A stretch of 64,000 nt of DNA from Leifsonia sp. ZF2019 (GTDB lineage Bacteria; Actinomycetota; Actinomycetes; Actinomycetales; Microbacteriaceae): assembly GCF_019924635.1 (NCBI RefSeq), contig NZ_CP065037.1, forward strand, positions 3,534,001 to 3,598,000. Direction: 5' to 3'. Below, piece after piece: positions 16,264 to 24,685 of this stretch (the first letter of the stretch is position 1; each line of letters starts with the position of its first letter). The notes beneath the pieces were generated by a model that was given only the letters and a program-made list of their open reading frames with translations, did not search any database and was not told the origin of the DNA. Made by a program: the position numbers and the translations under genes.

Positions 16264-17796
16264 TCAGTAGGCGCCGGTCGGTTGCAGGAGCACCTTGGCG
16301 GTGCGCCAGAGGATCACCAGGTCGCCCGCGAGCGACCAGTTCTCCACGTAGTACAGGTCGAGGCGGACGCTCTCCTCCCAGGAGAGATCGGAGCGGCCGT
16401 TGACCTGCCACATCCCCGTGAGACCCGGCTTGATGTACAAGCGGCGGTGGACGTGGCTCTCGTACCCGTCGACCTCGCGCCGCAGTGGCGGGCGGGGTCC
16501 GACGAGGCTCATGTCGCCGACGAGCACGTTCCACAGCTGCGGGAACTCGTCGAGCGAGAACTTGCGGATGAAGCGTCCGACGCGGGTGACGCGGGGGTCG
16601 TCCTTCATCTTGAACAGGAGGCCGGAGCCTTCGTTCTGCTGCTGCAGCGACGCGAGGCGGGCCTCCGCGTCGACCGCCATGGAGCGGAACTTGAGCATCG
16701 TGAAGGTCGAGCCGTTGCGGCCGACGCGCTCCTGACGGAACAGGGCGGGGCCGGCGCTGTCGAGACGGATGACGATCCCGAGGACCAGCATGGGGAGCGC
16801 GAGCACGACCAGGGCGGCAGCCGAGGCGACGACGTCCAGCGCGCGCTTCAGCACGTGCTTGCCACCGGTGAACTGCGGGATCTCGACGTGGATGAGCGGC
16901 AGGCCCTCCACCGGGCGGAAGTGGATGCGCGGCCCGGCGACGTCGGTCAGCCGGGAGGCCAGGACGAGATCGGTCGCCGTGCCCTCGAGCGCCCAGCCCA
17001 GGTTGCGGATGAACCGGCTGCCCCCGCGAGGCTGGCCCGCGACGATGACCGTGTCGACGCCCAGCCGGTCCGCCGCCGCGGTGATACCCGCCAGATCGGC
17101 GACGACCGGGAGCCGGTCGGCGTCGGATCCGATGGTGACGAGGCCGGGCTCGTCCGGCACGGCGCCCACGACGTTGTAGGCCGCGCCGGACTTGCGCCGG
17201 ATCTGTCCCGCGACGTACTCGATGTCGTCGGCGCTGCCGACCACGATCGCGCGGGAGAGGTAATTGTCGAACCGGCGCTGGCGCAGCAGCCACCGCCGCC
17301 ACGTCCACCGGCTGAAGATGAGGGCGGAGGCGCCGATCGGCAGCGCGACGAGGAAGTAGCCGCGGGCGATGTCGACCTGCGCGACGAGAAAGAGGATGGC
17401 GAGGAGACCGAACGCGAGGGCGCTGGACTCGGCGACGAGCTTGTACTCGGAGAGCCCCATCCCGACCACGCGGGAGTCGCGGGTGTGTCCGGCGCTCAGG
17501 GCGAACAGCCATCCCGCGACGATGATGAGGGAGATCGCGCCGTAGCCGAACGGGAAGGCGAGCAGATTGGGCACCACGTCCCCGACCCCGAAGCGGATGA
17601 GGAACGCGGCCGAGACCGACGCCAGCACGATCACGGTGTCCGTGATGCCGAGCCGCACCCGGTAGTGCGCCGCCCAGTGCCGTCCGCCGCCGCGCGGCGT
17701 GCCGACCGGCTGCAGCTGCGGGTCGCCCGTGCGGACGTCCACCGGGCGGCGGAGGCGCCGGGTGGGGGCGAGCTGGCGGGGGCGGATGACGGTCAT
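16264..17796 (-). CDS. Polyprenyl-phosphate glycosyl-1-phosphate transferase (EPS priming enzyme)
   Basis: A 510-residue WbaP/CpsE-type enzyme. Four transmembrane helices lie in the N-terminal ~160 residues, then a Rossmann-like CoA-binding-type domain (~185-300), a fifth hydrophobic segment (RALDVVASAAALVVLALPML) and the bacterial sugar transferase domain with FRQERVGRNGSTFTMLKFRSM, KFSLDEFPQLWNVLVGDMSLVGPRP and LKPGLTG-like YIKPGLTGMWQVNGRSD. It moves a sugar-1-phosphate from UDP-sugar to undecaprenyl phosphate, the first committed EPS step. The ATG at 17796 is chosen; it overlaps the stop of a 64-codon upstream frame. Promoter: site A at 18086-18131. Confidence 0.93.
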   Translation of the reverse strand: MTVIRPRQLAPTRRLRRPVDVRTGDPQLQPVGTPRGGGRHWAAHYRVRLGITDTVIVLASVSAAFLIRFGVGDVVPNLLAFPFGYGAISLIIVAGWLFALSAGHTRDSRVVGMGLSEYKLVAESSALAFGLLAILFLVAQVDIARGYFLVALPIGASALIFSRWTWRRWLLRQRRFDNYLSRAIVVGSADDIEYVAGQIRRKSGAAYNVVGAVPDEPGLVTIGSDADRLPVVADLAGITAAADRLGVDTVIVAGQPRGGSRFIRNLGWALEGTATDLVLASRLTDVAGPRIHFRPVEGLPLIHVEIPQFTGGKHVLKRALDVVASAAALVVLALPMLVLGIVIRLDSAGPALFRQERVGRNGSTFTMLKFRSMAVDAEARLASLQQQNEGSGLLFKMKDDPRVTRVGRFIRKFSLDEFPQLWNVLVGDMSLVGPRPPLRREVDGYESHVHRRLYIKPGLTGMWQVNGRSDLSWEESVRLDLYYVENWSLAGDLVILWRTAKVLLQPTGAY

Positions 17797-17987
17797 CGTC
17801 CGCACCCCCCGCCCGCCTGCGAGGAGACCGTCTCGCCGTGGCGTCCTCCGGGGAGGACAGAGCCGGCGGCGGCTGGGGGAAGGCCGTGGTCTCGAACGGC
17901 CTTGCCGCCGCCGGCCCCGATCAGGGGCGCTGCCCGACGGGACGAGGGCGTGCCGTGCTCGGTCGGTCGGGTACCGGTTCCGGTCAT
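17793..17987 (-). CDS. Possible small coupled leader protein (64 residues)
   Basis: A 64-codon frame directly upstream of the priming transferase. Its ATG has a strong Shine-Dalgarno (GGAAGGGGG, ~7 nt spacing) and its stop overlaps the transferase ATG by 4 nt (ATGA), the same coupling used throughout this locus. The product is hydrophilic, rich in Gly/Arg/Pro/Thr, without membrane segment or known domain. It could be a regulatory leader whose translation controls priming-enzyme synthesis, a small protein partner, or a chance frame. Only coupling and ribosome-binding site support it. Confidence 0.4.
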   Translation of the reverse strand: MTGTGTRPTEHGTPSSRRAAPLIGAGGGKAVRDHGLPPAAAGSVLPGGRHGETVSSQAGGGCGR

Positions 17988-18050
17988 GGCGCATCCCCCT
18001 TCCCTCAGTCGTCGGGTGGCGTTTCAGGTGGTGGAGAGAGAGTTCGGGAT

Positions 18051-18131
18051 GTCACAAGTGACGATTTCTCACCTCTTCACAAAAGTGAGAATACATCGTC
18101 TTTTGCTGCGATGGTTACCCCTCTACGGGGG
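18051..18131 (-). promoter_or_regulatory. EPS promoter site A (CCCC-N5-GGGG box, -10, downstream inverted repeats)
   Basis: Read on the minus strand: CCCCCGTAGAGGGG (18131-18118), 24 nt, then -10 TATTCT (18093-18088). No recognisable -35. Downstream, TCTCAC-N12-GTGAGA (18067-18090) and GTCAC-AA-GTGAC (18051-18062) are inverted repeats that could bind a second regulator. The box overlaps the last codons of the neighbouring glycosyltransferase gene. It would drive the 64-codon frame, the priming transferase and onward genes. Confidence 0.65.
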
Positions 18132-19491
18132 TGGTCGCCGGCGACGCGACTCCCCGATCGGCGAGAAACGCGGAGAACGCCTCCGGATCGTCGAGATCGA
18201 CCGGCGTCAGACCGGCATCGGGACGCGCCTGGTCGACGGCGAACGGCCACGCTGTGAGCCGCTGGGGATCGAGCGGTCGGTCGAGCACCCGGTCGAAGAC
18301 GCTCACGTACGCCTGCGCCTGGGCGCGCCAATCCAGCTCGACGGAGACGCGCTCCCGGGCGGCGCGGCCCAGCGCCGCCCGGCGCTCCGGGTCGTCGAGC
18401 AGGGCCTCCACGGCGTCGGCGAACGCCCCGATGTCGCCCGACGGGACGTACACGGCCGTGTCACCACCGGAGACGCGGGTCTCGACGAGGTCGAACGAGA
18501 CCGAGGGCAGCGCGAACGCCATGTACTCCATGGTCTTGTTCATCGTGGAGACGTCGTTCAGCGGGGTCTTCTGATCCGGCCCGAGCCCGAGGTCGGCCGC
18601 GCTCAGGTACTCGGCGATCTCCCGCGGCCCGACCCGGCCCGTGAAGGTGACGTGGTCGTCGAGGCCGAGCTCGGTGCACTGCGCACGGAGATCCTTGTAG
18701 CAGTCGCCGAAGCCCATGAGCACGGCGTGCACATCGGTGCGACCACGCCGGTGGACGAGCTCCTCCATGACCTCCAGCGCCCGGTCGACGCCGTCCTGAG
18801 GGCCCATGATGCCGAGGTAGGCGAGCAGGAAGGTCCCCGGCTGCTTGAGTCCGGCAGGGGGAAGCACCGGACGCATCACGCGCGTGTCCGGGCCGCTGCG
18901 GACGATCGTGATCTCTTCGGCGGGCAGACCGCCGCGGGTCATCGCGACCGAGCGATAGCTGCCGTTCGTCGAGATGACATGGTCGGACGCCCGGTAGGTG
19001 CGCCGCTCCAGCCAGCGCAGGCCGTTGTACTGGATGCGGCTCGGGAGCGAGGCCGGCTCGCCGAAGCGCGAGAGGAAGAGCTCCGGGTTGAGGTCGTGCT
19101 GATCGAACACGAAACGCACCTTCCGCCACCGCCACAGCAGGGCGAGCAGCCAGTACGTGTCCGGCGGGTTGCAGGCCTGGATGACGTCGAAGCCGCGGCG
19201 GCGGCGCACCTTCAGCGAGAGGCCGGCGGTGCGGATCCAGGAGTAGGCGAACTCCCACACGAAGCCCGCGATGCCCTGCGCCTCGCGCGCCGGGGGGTAC
19301 TTGAAGATGGCGACGCCGTCGAGCTCCTGGTACGACGGATCCCCGGGGCCCTTGGGGCAGATCACGGACACCTGGTACCCCTGAGCGGTCAGGGCCTTGC
19401 ACTCCAGCCACACCCTCCGGTCGAGGGGGACGGGCAGGTTCTGGACGATGATGAGCACACGTCTGCGTGCGCCGGGCAGCTTCTTCTTCAC
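18115..19491 (-). CDS. Glycosyltransferase family 4 (WbuB-like)
   Basis: A 458-residue GT-B enzyme. The N-terminal domain starts RRVLIIVQNLPVPLDRRVWLECKAL, typical of WbuB-like GT4 enzymes; the C-terminal nucleotide-sugar domain has LGIMGPQDGVDRALEVM, VGPREIAEYLSAADLGLGPD and the STMNKTMEYMAFALPSVSFDL acidic region. Cytoplasmic; adds a sugar to the lipid-linked EPS repeat. I choose the GTG at 19491 because GGAGG sits 9 nt upstream; the frame is open up to 19569. It is alone on its transcript, divergent from asnB. Confidence 0.9.
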   Translation of the reverse strand: MKKKLPGARRRVLIIVQNLPVPLDRRVWLECKALTAQGYQVSVICPKGPGDPSYQELDGVAIFKYPPAREAQGIAGFVWEFAYSWIRTAGLSLKVRRRRGFDVIQACNPPDTYWLLALLWRWRKVRFVFDQHDLNPELFLSRFGEPASLPSRIQYNGLRWLERRTYRASDHVISTNGSYRSVAMTRGGLPAEEITIVRSGPDTRVMRPVLPPAGLKQPGTFLLAYLGIMGPQDGVDRALEVMEELVHRRGRTDVHAVLMGFGDCYKDLRAQCTELGLDDHVTFTGRVGPREIAEYLSAADLGLGPDQKTPLNDVSTMNKTMEYMAFALPSVSFDLVETRVSGGDTAVYVPSGDIGAFADAVEALLDDPERRAALGRAARERVSVELDWRAQAQAYVSVFDRVLDRPLDPQRLTAWPFAVDQARPDAGLTPVDLDDPEAFSAFLADRGVASPATTPVEG

Positions 19492-19562
19492 GACGGGAGA
19501 CCTCCGTTCGGGCTTCGGGTGCGACCCCCTCATGCACCCTGCATTGGGGGCGGGCAGACCCA

Positions 19563-19598
19563 TCGACAAAAGTGAGCATAGCTCGATAACCTTCGGAT
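19563..19598 (+). promoter_or_regulatory. asnB promoter, probably leaderless
   Basis: TCGACA (19563-19568), 18-nt spacer, TAACCT (19587-19592), then 6 nt to the asnB ATG at 19599. A start 6-7 nt after the -10 means the transcript would begin at or next to the ATG; there is no Shine-Dalgarno. On the opposite strand TATGCTCACTTTTGT (19580-19566) resembles the -10 and downstream part of site A and may serve the divergent glycosyltransferase. Confidence 0.5.
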
Positions 19599-21455
19599 AT
19601 GTGCGGAATCGCTGGAATCCACCGGCTCGACGGAACCGGCGTCGACCCTGCCCTCCTGCACGCGATGGCGGACCGTCTCGGCCATCGCGGGCCGGACGAT
19701 CGGGGCGTCTGGACCCACGGCGCGGCCGGCTTCGCGCACACCAGGCTCTCGATCATCGACCTCCACGGATCGCGTCAGCCGATGACCTCCGCGGACGGCC
19801 GGTTCACCCTCGCGTTCAACGGGGAGATCTTCAACTACCGGCGGCTGCGGGAGGACCTGCAGTACCCGTTCACGACGGACGGCGACACCGAGGTCATCCT
19901 CGCGGGCATCGCCCAGCGCGGCATCGGCTTCATCGACCGGCTGGTCGGCCAGTTCGCGTTCGCGCTGCACGACTCCGCGACGGGGATCACGCACCTGGTG
20001 CGGGACCGCCTGGGCGTCCTCCCCTTGTACTACACGCACGGGGACGGCGCTGTCGTCTTCGCGTCGGAGGTCAAGGCGATCCTGCCCGCCCTGCCGCGGA
20101 CGCCCTCCGTCGACCTGGCGAGCCTCGACTCCTACCTCTACGGCCGCAGCGTTCCGGCCCCGGACACCCTCTACGAGGGCATCCACAAGCTCCGCCCCGG
20201 CCACCGCGCAGAAGTCCACCCCGACGGCCGTCTGGAGGTGCTCCGCTACTGGCAGCCGCCGACGGAGGACAACACCCCGCGCTGGACCGAGCAGAGTGCG
20301 GTGGACGCGGTCGACGTGGCCGTCACGCAAGCGGTCGACGCGGCCCTCGTCGCGGACGTTCCGGTCGGCGCCTACCTCTCCGGCGGCGTCGACAGCAGTC
20401 TGATCGTCGCGAAGGTCGCCGCCCTGCGGCCCGGACGCACCGTGCACACCTTCGCCGCCGGCTTCGGGGACAAGCGGAACGACGAGCTCGGCTGGGCACG
20501 CATCGTCGCCGACGCCTTCGAGACCGAGCACCACGAGGTGCACGTCGACGCCAGCGACTTCGAGGACCTCTGGCCGCGACTCACCTACTTCCGCGACGCC
20601 CCGCTCTCCGAGCCGGCCGACATCGCCGTGTTCCGGCTCGCGGAAGCGGCGCGCACCACCGTGCGCGTCATCCTGTCGGGCGAGGGAGGCGACGAACTGT
20701 TCGCCGGCTACCCGAAGTATCGCGCCGCGCGAGCCGTTCAGCTCGCGTCGCACCTGCCGGCCGGCCTGCGCGCGAGCCTCGCCAACAGCATCGACCCCCG
20801 GCTGCCCGCCCGCCTCGGCCGGGCCCGCATCGCCCTCCGCGTCGCCGCGATGCGGAATGCCGAAGACCGCTACCGCACCTGGTTCGCCCCGTTCACGGCC
20901 AGCGAGCGCGCCCAGCTGCTCACGGGACTCCCCCGGCGCACGGCGCAGCTGCCCGACACGAACTCCGACGACGTCATCCGTGCCATGCTGCTGACAGACC
21001 TGTGGAGCTGGCTGCCCGACAACCTGCTCGAGCGCGGGGATCGGATGTCGATGGCCGCCTCCCTCGAGCTGCGCCCGCCGCTGCTGGACCACCGGCTCGT
21101 GGAGCTCGCGTTCCGGATGCCGTCGGCGTTCAAGGTGCGGCACGGCTCCACCAAGTGGCTGCTCAAGGAGGTCGCGCGCCGGTACGTCCCCTCCGAGGTG
21201 ATCGACCGCAAGAAGGTGGGCTTCCGCGTGCCGCTCGACTCCTGGTTCCGCGGCGGGCTGCGCGAGGCGATGTGGGACCGGCTCACCGGGCCGGGATCCT
21301 TCGTCGGCGAGACGTTCGACCGCACCGCGGTGCAGAACCTGCTCACCCGGCACGAGAGCGGCGCCTTCAACGAGGAGAACCGCATCTTCACGCTGATGAG
21401 CCTCGAAGTGTGGCACGAGGCCGCGTTCGGCCGCACCGCCGCCCCGGCGCACTAG
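19599..21455 (+). CDS. asnB: Glutamine-dependent asparagine synthase-like amidotransferase
   Basis: A 618-residue two-domain enzyme. The N-terminal glutaminase has Cys2 (MCGIAGI) and LGHRGPDDRG; the synthetase has the ATP pyrophosphatase loop SGGVDSS (261-267), LSGEGGDELFAGY and the C-terminal LLERGDRMSMAASLE(L)RPP block. It makes an amide from a carboxylate using ATP and glutamine. In sugar clusters AsnB homologues such as Pseudomonas WbpS amidate uronic acids, so here an EPS uronate is a likelier acceptor than free aspartate. It begins a tight plus-strand operon with lhgO and a glycosyltransferase (9-10 nt gaps). Confidence 0.9.
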   Translation: MCGIAGIHRLDGTGVDPALLHAMADRLGHRGPDDRGVWTHGAAGFAHTRLSIIDLHGSRQPMTSADGRFTLAFNGEIFNYRRLREDLQYPFTTDGDTEVILAGIAQRGIGFIDRLVGQFAFALHDSATGITHLVRDRLGVLPLYYTHGDGAVVFASEVKAILPALPRTPSVDLASLDSYLYGRSVPAPDTLYEGIHKLRPGHRAEVHPDGRLEVLRYWQPPTEDNTPRWTEQSAVDAVDVAVTQAVDAALVADVPVGAYLSGGVDSSLIVAKVAALRPGRTVHTFAAGFGDKRNDELGWARIVADAFETEHHEVHVDASDFEDLWPRLTYFRDAPLSEPADIAVFRLAEAARTTVRVILSGEGGDELFAGYPKYRAARAVQLASHLPAGLRASLANSIDPRLPARLGRARIALRVAAMRNAEDRYRTWFAPFTASERAQLLTGLPRRTAQLPDTNSDDVIRAMLLTDLWSWLPDNLLERGDRMSMAASLELRPPLLDHRLVELAFRMPSAFKVRHGSTKWLLKEVARRYVPSEVIDRKKVGFRVPLDSWFRGGLREAMWDRLTGPGSFVGETFDRTAVQNLLTRHESGAFNEENRIFTLMSLEVWHEAAFGRTAAPAH

Positions 21456-21464
21456 GCGGCGCGT

Positions 21465-22649
21465 GTGAGATCCGCGACGATCGTCGGCGGCGGCATCCTC
21501 GGCCTCGCCGTCGCAGAACGCCTCGCCCGGGAGGGACGCACGGTCACCCTGCTCGAGAAGGAGGACCGCTGGGCGGCTCACCAGACGGGACACAACTCCG
21601 GCGTCATCCACGCCGGTCCCTACTACGCGCCCGGGTCCCTCAAGGCGGAGATGTGCCGGGCGGGCAACGCGTCGATGGCGGCCTTCGCCGCCGAGCACGG
21701 CATCCCGCACGAGATCGGCGGCAAGCTCATCGTCGCGACCGCCGAGAAGGAGCTTCCGGGCCTCGATCGACTGGCCGAGCGCGCCCGCGCCAACGGGGTG
21801 CCCTCCCGACTCGTCGGGCCGGAGGAGGCGCGCGAGTTCGAGCCCGAGGTCGCGGCCGTGCGCGCACTGCGCGTGGAGACCACCGGCATCGTCGACTACG
21901 CGGCCGTCAGCCGGCGCCTCGCCGAGCTGGCGGGCGAGCACGGCGCGGAGCTGCTCACCGGCGCCCGGGTGCGTCGCGTCGCCGTCACGGGCGCGGGCGT
22001 GGAGGTCGAGCACGACCGGGGCACGTCCCGCTCGGACGTCCTCATCAACTGCGCCGGTCTGCAGGCCGACCGGGTCGCGCGCCTCGCCGGGATCGAGCCG
22101 GAGGTGCGGATCATGCCCTTCCGCGGCGAGTACTACGAGCTGAAGGAGGAGCGCCGCCCGCTCGTCCGCGGCCTCATCTACCCCGTCCCCGACCCCGACC
22201 TCCCCTTCCTCGGCGTGCATCTGACGCGCGGAGTCGACGGCGGCGTGCACGCCGGCCCGAACGCCGTGCTCGCGCTCGCTCGGGAGGGGTACCGATGGTC
22301 CGACATCCGCCTCGGCGACGCGTGGGACGCCGCGACCTATCCCGGCTTCCTGCGCCTGGCGCGCCGCAATCTCGGCACCGGCGCCGCCGAGGTGGCGCGC
22401 TCCTTCTCGCGCACCCTGTTCGCCCGCAGCCTCGCGCGGCTGGTTCCGGCCCTCCAACGCGACGACATCGTGCGCGCCGGATCGGGGGTCCGCGCGCAGG
22501 CCATGCGGCGGGACGGCTCCCTCGCGGACGACTTCGTCATCCAGCCGGCGGCACGCCAGCTGCACGTGCTCAACGCCCCGTCGCCCGCAGCGACCAGCTC
22601 GCTCGAGATCGCCGCCCACATCGTCGCCGCGGCCGACGGACTGGACTGA
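21465..22649 (+). CDS. lhgO: L-2-hydroxyglutarate oxidase
   Basis: A 394-residue FAD-dependent DAO-fold oxidoreductase. FAD-binding GGGILGLAVAERLA opens the protein; HQTGHNSGVIHAGPYYAPGSLKA is the LhgO/YgaF signature, and VRAQAMRRDGSLADDF lies near the C-terminus. It oxidises L-2-hydroxyglutarate to 2-oxoglutarate, passing electrons to the membrane. GTG start, 9 nt after asnB. Its place between asnB and a glycosyltransferase in an EPS locus is unusual; WlbA/WbpB-type sugar dehydrogenases can reduce 2-oxoglutarate to 2-hydroxyglutarate, which would explain it. Confidence 0.9.
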   Translation: MRSATIVGGGILGLAVAERLAREGRTVTLLEKEDRWAAHQTGHNSGVIHAGPYYAPGSLKAEMCRAGNASMAAFAAEHGIPHEIGGKLIVATAEKELPGLDRLAERARANGVPSRLVGPEEAREFEPEVAAVRALRVETTGIVDYAAVSRRLAELAGEHGAELLTGARVRRVAVTGAGVEVEHDRGTSRSDVLINCAGLQADRVARLAGIEPEVRIMPFRGEYYELKEERRPLVRGLIYPVPDPDLPFLGVHLTRGVDGGVHAGPNAVLALAREGYRWSDIRLGDAWDAATYPGFLRLARRNLGTGAAEVARSFSRTLFARSLARLVPALQRDDIVRAGSGVRAQAMRRDGSLADDFVIQPAARQLHVLNAPSPAATSSLEIAAHIVAAADGLD

Positions 22650-22659
22650 GGAGCCCGAC

Positions 22660-23862
22660 GTGGACGTGACACCGGACCCGCCGCGGGTGCTCTACAGCTT
22701 TCCGCACACGCTCGGACGCGCCGGCATCGCCGAGACCGCCCTGCAACAAGTGCGCGGTCTGGCCCGCGCCGGGGTCCCCGTCGTCCTCTTCTGCACGTCG
22801 GCGATCGGCGTCGAGCTGCCGCCCGGCGTCGAGCTGCACGAGACCCTGGTGCTGGCGGGCCGCCGCATCCCGCACCGGGCGCTCGGAGTGCAGCGCGCGT
22901 ACGACCTCCACGACCGCCGGGTGTCCGCCTGGCTGCGCCGCCATCCCGACGCCGTCGACGTGGTCCACGCCTGGCCTCGTGGATGCCTGCGCACGCTCGC
23001 CACTGCGGCCGGGCTCGGGATCGCCGCGCTGCGCGAGTCCCCCAACGCGCACACGACCAGCACCGTGCGGGCCTCCGCCGCCGCGTCCGCCGATGCGGGC
23101 ATCCCGCTGCCCGCCGACCACTCCCACGCCGCCTCCGCAGCCGTGCTGGACCAGGAGGACCGCGAGTACCGCGCCGCGACCGCCGTCCTCGTGCCCTCGG
23201 ACTACGCCCGGCGCGAGTTCGTCGCCCAGGGCTTCCCCGCCGACCGGCTGCTGCAGCACCGGTACGGATGCGACCTGCAGCGGTTCCCCGCCCGCGGCCC
23301 GTTCGGCCCGCACCCTTTCCGTGCCGTGTTCATCGGGCGGGGCGACCCCACGAAGGGGCTGCACGTCGCGCTGGAGGCCTGGGTCCGCGCAGCGATCCCG
23401 GACGGCGAGCTCCTCATCGCCGGCCGGATCCAGCCCGACTACGAGGCGGCCCTTCTCCCCCTGCTCGAGGAGCCCGGCGTCCGCCGCCTCGGTTTCGTCG
23501 ACGATGTGCCGGCCCTGCTCGGCACGGCCGATGTGCTGCTCCTCCCGAGCTGGACCGAGGGCAGCGCGCTCGTCATCCTGGAGGCGCAGGCGAGCGGCTG
23601 CGTCCCCCTCGTCAGCGACGCCGGCGGAGCACTCGGCACCCCCGGCGAAGACTACCTGCGCCACACGGTCGGCGACGCGGACGCCCTCGCCGACCAGCTG
23701 CGCTCCCTCGCCACAGACCCCGTCCGCCTTGCGCGGCTCTCCGCGCACCTGACGGCCGGCCGGACCGCGTTGGGCTGGGATGCCGCAGCGACGGCGCTCA
23801 TCGGGTGCTACCGGGAGGCGCTGCTGATGCGGGCGGCGGAGGGGGTGGAGCGGGCGCGCTAG
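22660..23862 (+). CDS. Glycosyltransferase family 4
   Basis: A 400-residue GT-B glycosyltransferase. Glycosyl-acceptor domain in the first ~210 residues (SFPHTLGRAGIAETALQQVRGLARAG, then ATAVLVPSDYARREFVAQG); nucleotide-sugar domain with VFIGRGDPTKGLHVALEAW, VRRLGFVDDVPALLGTADVLLLPSWTEGSALVILEAQASGCVPLVSD, containing the E-x7-E-like motif. Probably cytoplasmic and soluble, extending the EPS repeat. Third gene of the asnB-lhgO operon, 10 nt after lhgO; sugar unknown. Confidence 0.9.
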   Translation: MDVTPDPPRVLYSFPHTLGRAGIAETALQQVRGLARAGVPVVLFCTSAIGVELPPGVELHETLVLAGRRIPHRALGVQRAYDLHDRRVSAWLRRHPDAVDVVHAWPRGCLRTLATAAGLGIAALRESPNAHTTSTVRASAAASADAGIPLPADHSHAASAAVLDQEDREYRAATAVLVPSDYARREFVAQGFPADRLLQHRYGCDLQRFPARGPFGPHPFRAVFIGRGDPTKGLHVALEAWVRAAIPDGELLIAGRIQPDYEAALLPLLEEPGVRRLGFVDDVPALLGTADVLLLPSWTEGSALVILEAQASGCVPLVSDAGGALGTPGEDYLRHTVGDADALADQLRSLATDPVRLARLSAHLTAGRTALGWDAAATALIGCYREALLMRAAEGVERAR

Positions 23863-23881
23863 CGTCCGGCGGCGCGGACGG

Positions 23882-24577
23882 TCAGGGGCGCTGCTCGGCG
23901 ATGTGGACGTGCGTCTCGACCCGCTCCGCCGCCATCCGCCACAGACGCTCGGCGATCTCGGCCGGATCGATCGCCGTGGGACCGGCGTGCGGCGAGCCCT
24001 GCACGGAGCCGTTGATGACGACCTCGCCGACGTAGACGCCCTCCGGGCGCAGCCGGGCGGCGAGGAGGCCGACCAGCTTGGTCTTCGCGGAGCACTCCAG
24101 AGCGACGCCGTCGCCGCCGAACGACACCGCGTACCCGTCGATGGCGTCGTCGTGCAGTCCCAGCGCGCCGTTGACGACGAGGACCGCACCGGAGGCGGTC
24201 CGCAGGTCGTCGAGTGTCGTCTGGACGGCGGCGAGCAGACCCGCGACGCCGATGTCGAAGACGTGGGCGACGGTCTCCGGGTCCGCGATCAGGACATCGT
24301 CCACGACGACGTTCCGGTAGGCGGTGAGAGCGACGGCGGAGACCGGCCCGAGGTCGGCGCGGATCGCCCGCAGTGTGGCCCGGAGCGAGTCGGGGTCGCC
24401 GGCGTCGCCGACGAACGCGTGGGCGGCGACACCCGTGGCCTCCAGCTGCGCGACGCCGGCCTGAAGCCGTTCGGCGCGCCGTCCGACGAGGGCGATCGAC
24501 CAGCCCTCCCGGCCGAAGCGGTGGGCGATGGCGTGGCCGTTTCCTGGGCCGTATCCGATGACGATGAGCACGGGCAT
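23882..24577 (-). CDS. SDR-fold protein lacking the classical catalytic Tyr
   Basis: A 231-residue Rossmann protein with the cofactor loop GYGPGNGHAIAHRFG and a VGRRAERL segment giving NADP preference. The normal Ser-Tyr-x3-Lys triad is not visible: the catalytic strand reads VVNGALGL rather than an SS pair, and the helix reads ALECSAKTKLVGLL with no Tyr four residues before either Lys. It may use a different mechanism or act as an NADP-binding sensor. Divergent from a TetR gene that probably represses it. It lies inside the EPS locus but may be unrelated to it. Confidence 0.8.
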   Translation of the reverse strand: MPVLIVIGYGPGNGHAIAHRFGREGWSIALVGRRAERLQAGVAQLEATGVAAHAFVGDAGDPDSLRATLRAIRADLGPVSAVALTAYRNVVVDDVLIADPETVAHVFDIGVAGLLAAVQTTLDDLRTASGAVLVVNGALGLHDDAIDGYAVSFGGDGVALECSAKTKLVGLLAARLRPEGVYVGEVVINGSVQGSPHAGPTAIDPAEIAERLWRMAAERVETHVHIAEQRP

Positions 24578-24643
24578 GGTGTGCGCTCCTCCGGTGTCGT
24601 GCAGCCCGGGCCGGGCCGCGAGAGGACCAGCCTAGCATTAAGT

Positions 24644-24658
24644 GGAATAGGAGCTTCC
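24644..24658 (+). promoter_or_regulatory. Possible TetR operator between the SDR and tetR genes
   Basis: GGAA-N7-TTCC inverted repeat (with TGGAA/TTCCG flanks) in the divergent intergenic region, about 28 nt before the tetR ATG. Short arms, so only suggestive. Confidence 0.35.
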
Positions 24659-24685
24659 GTTTCCGTTTCGGCGTACTCTGACGCC

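Noticed and set aside
19537..19550. CCCT-N5-GGGG at the asnB/glycosyltransferase divergence as a further EPS box
   Set aside because: It is not at the conserved distance from a -10 in either direction; only the TATGCTCACTTTTGT part resembles site A.
15955..19575. 1206-codon plus-strand frame across EPS genes
   Set aside because: It lies opposite the sugar phosphotransferase and a glycosyltransferase with complete domains, and shows no domain itself.
19530..22619. 1029-codon minus-strand frame
   Set aside because: Opposite asnB and lhgO, both full-length recognised enzymes.
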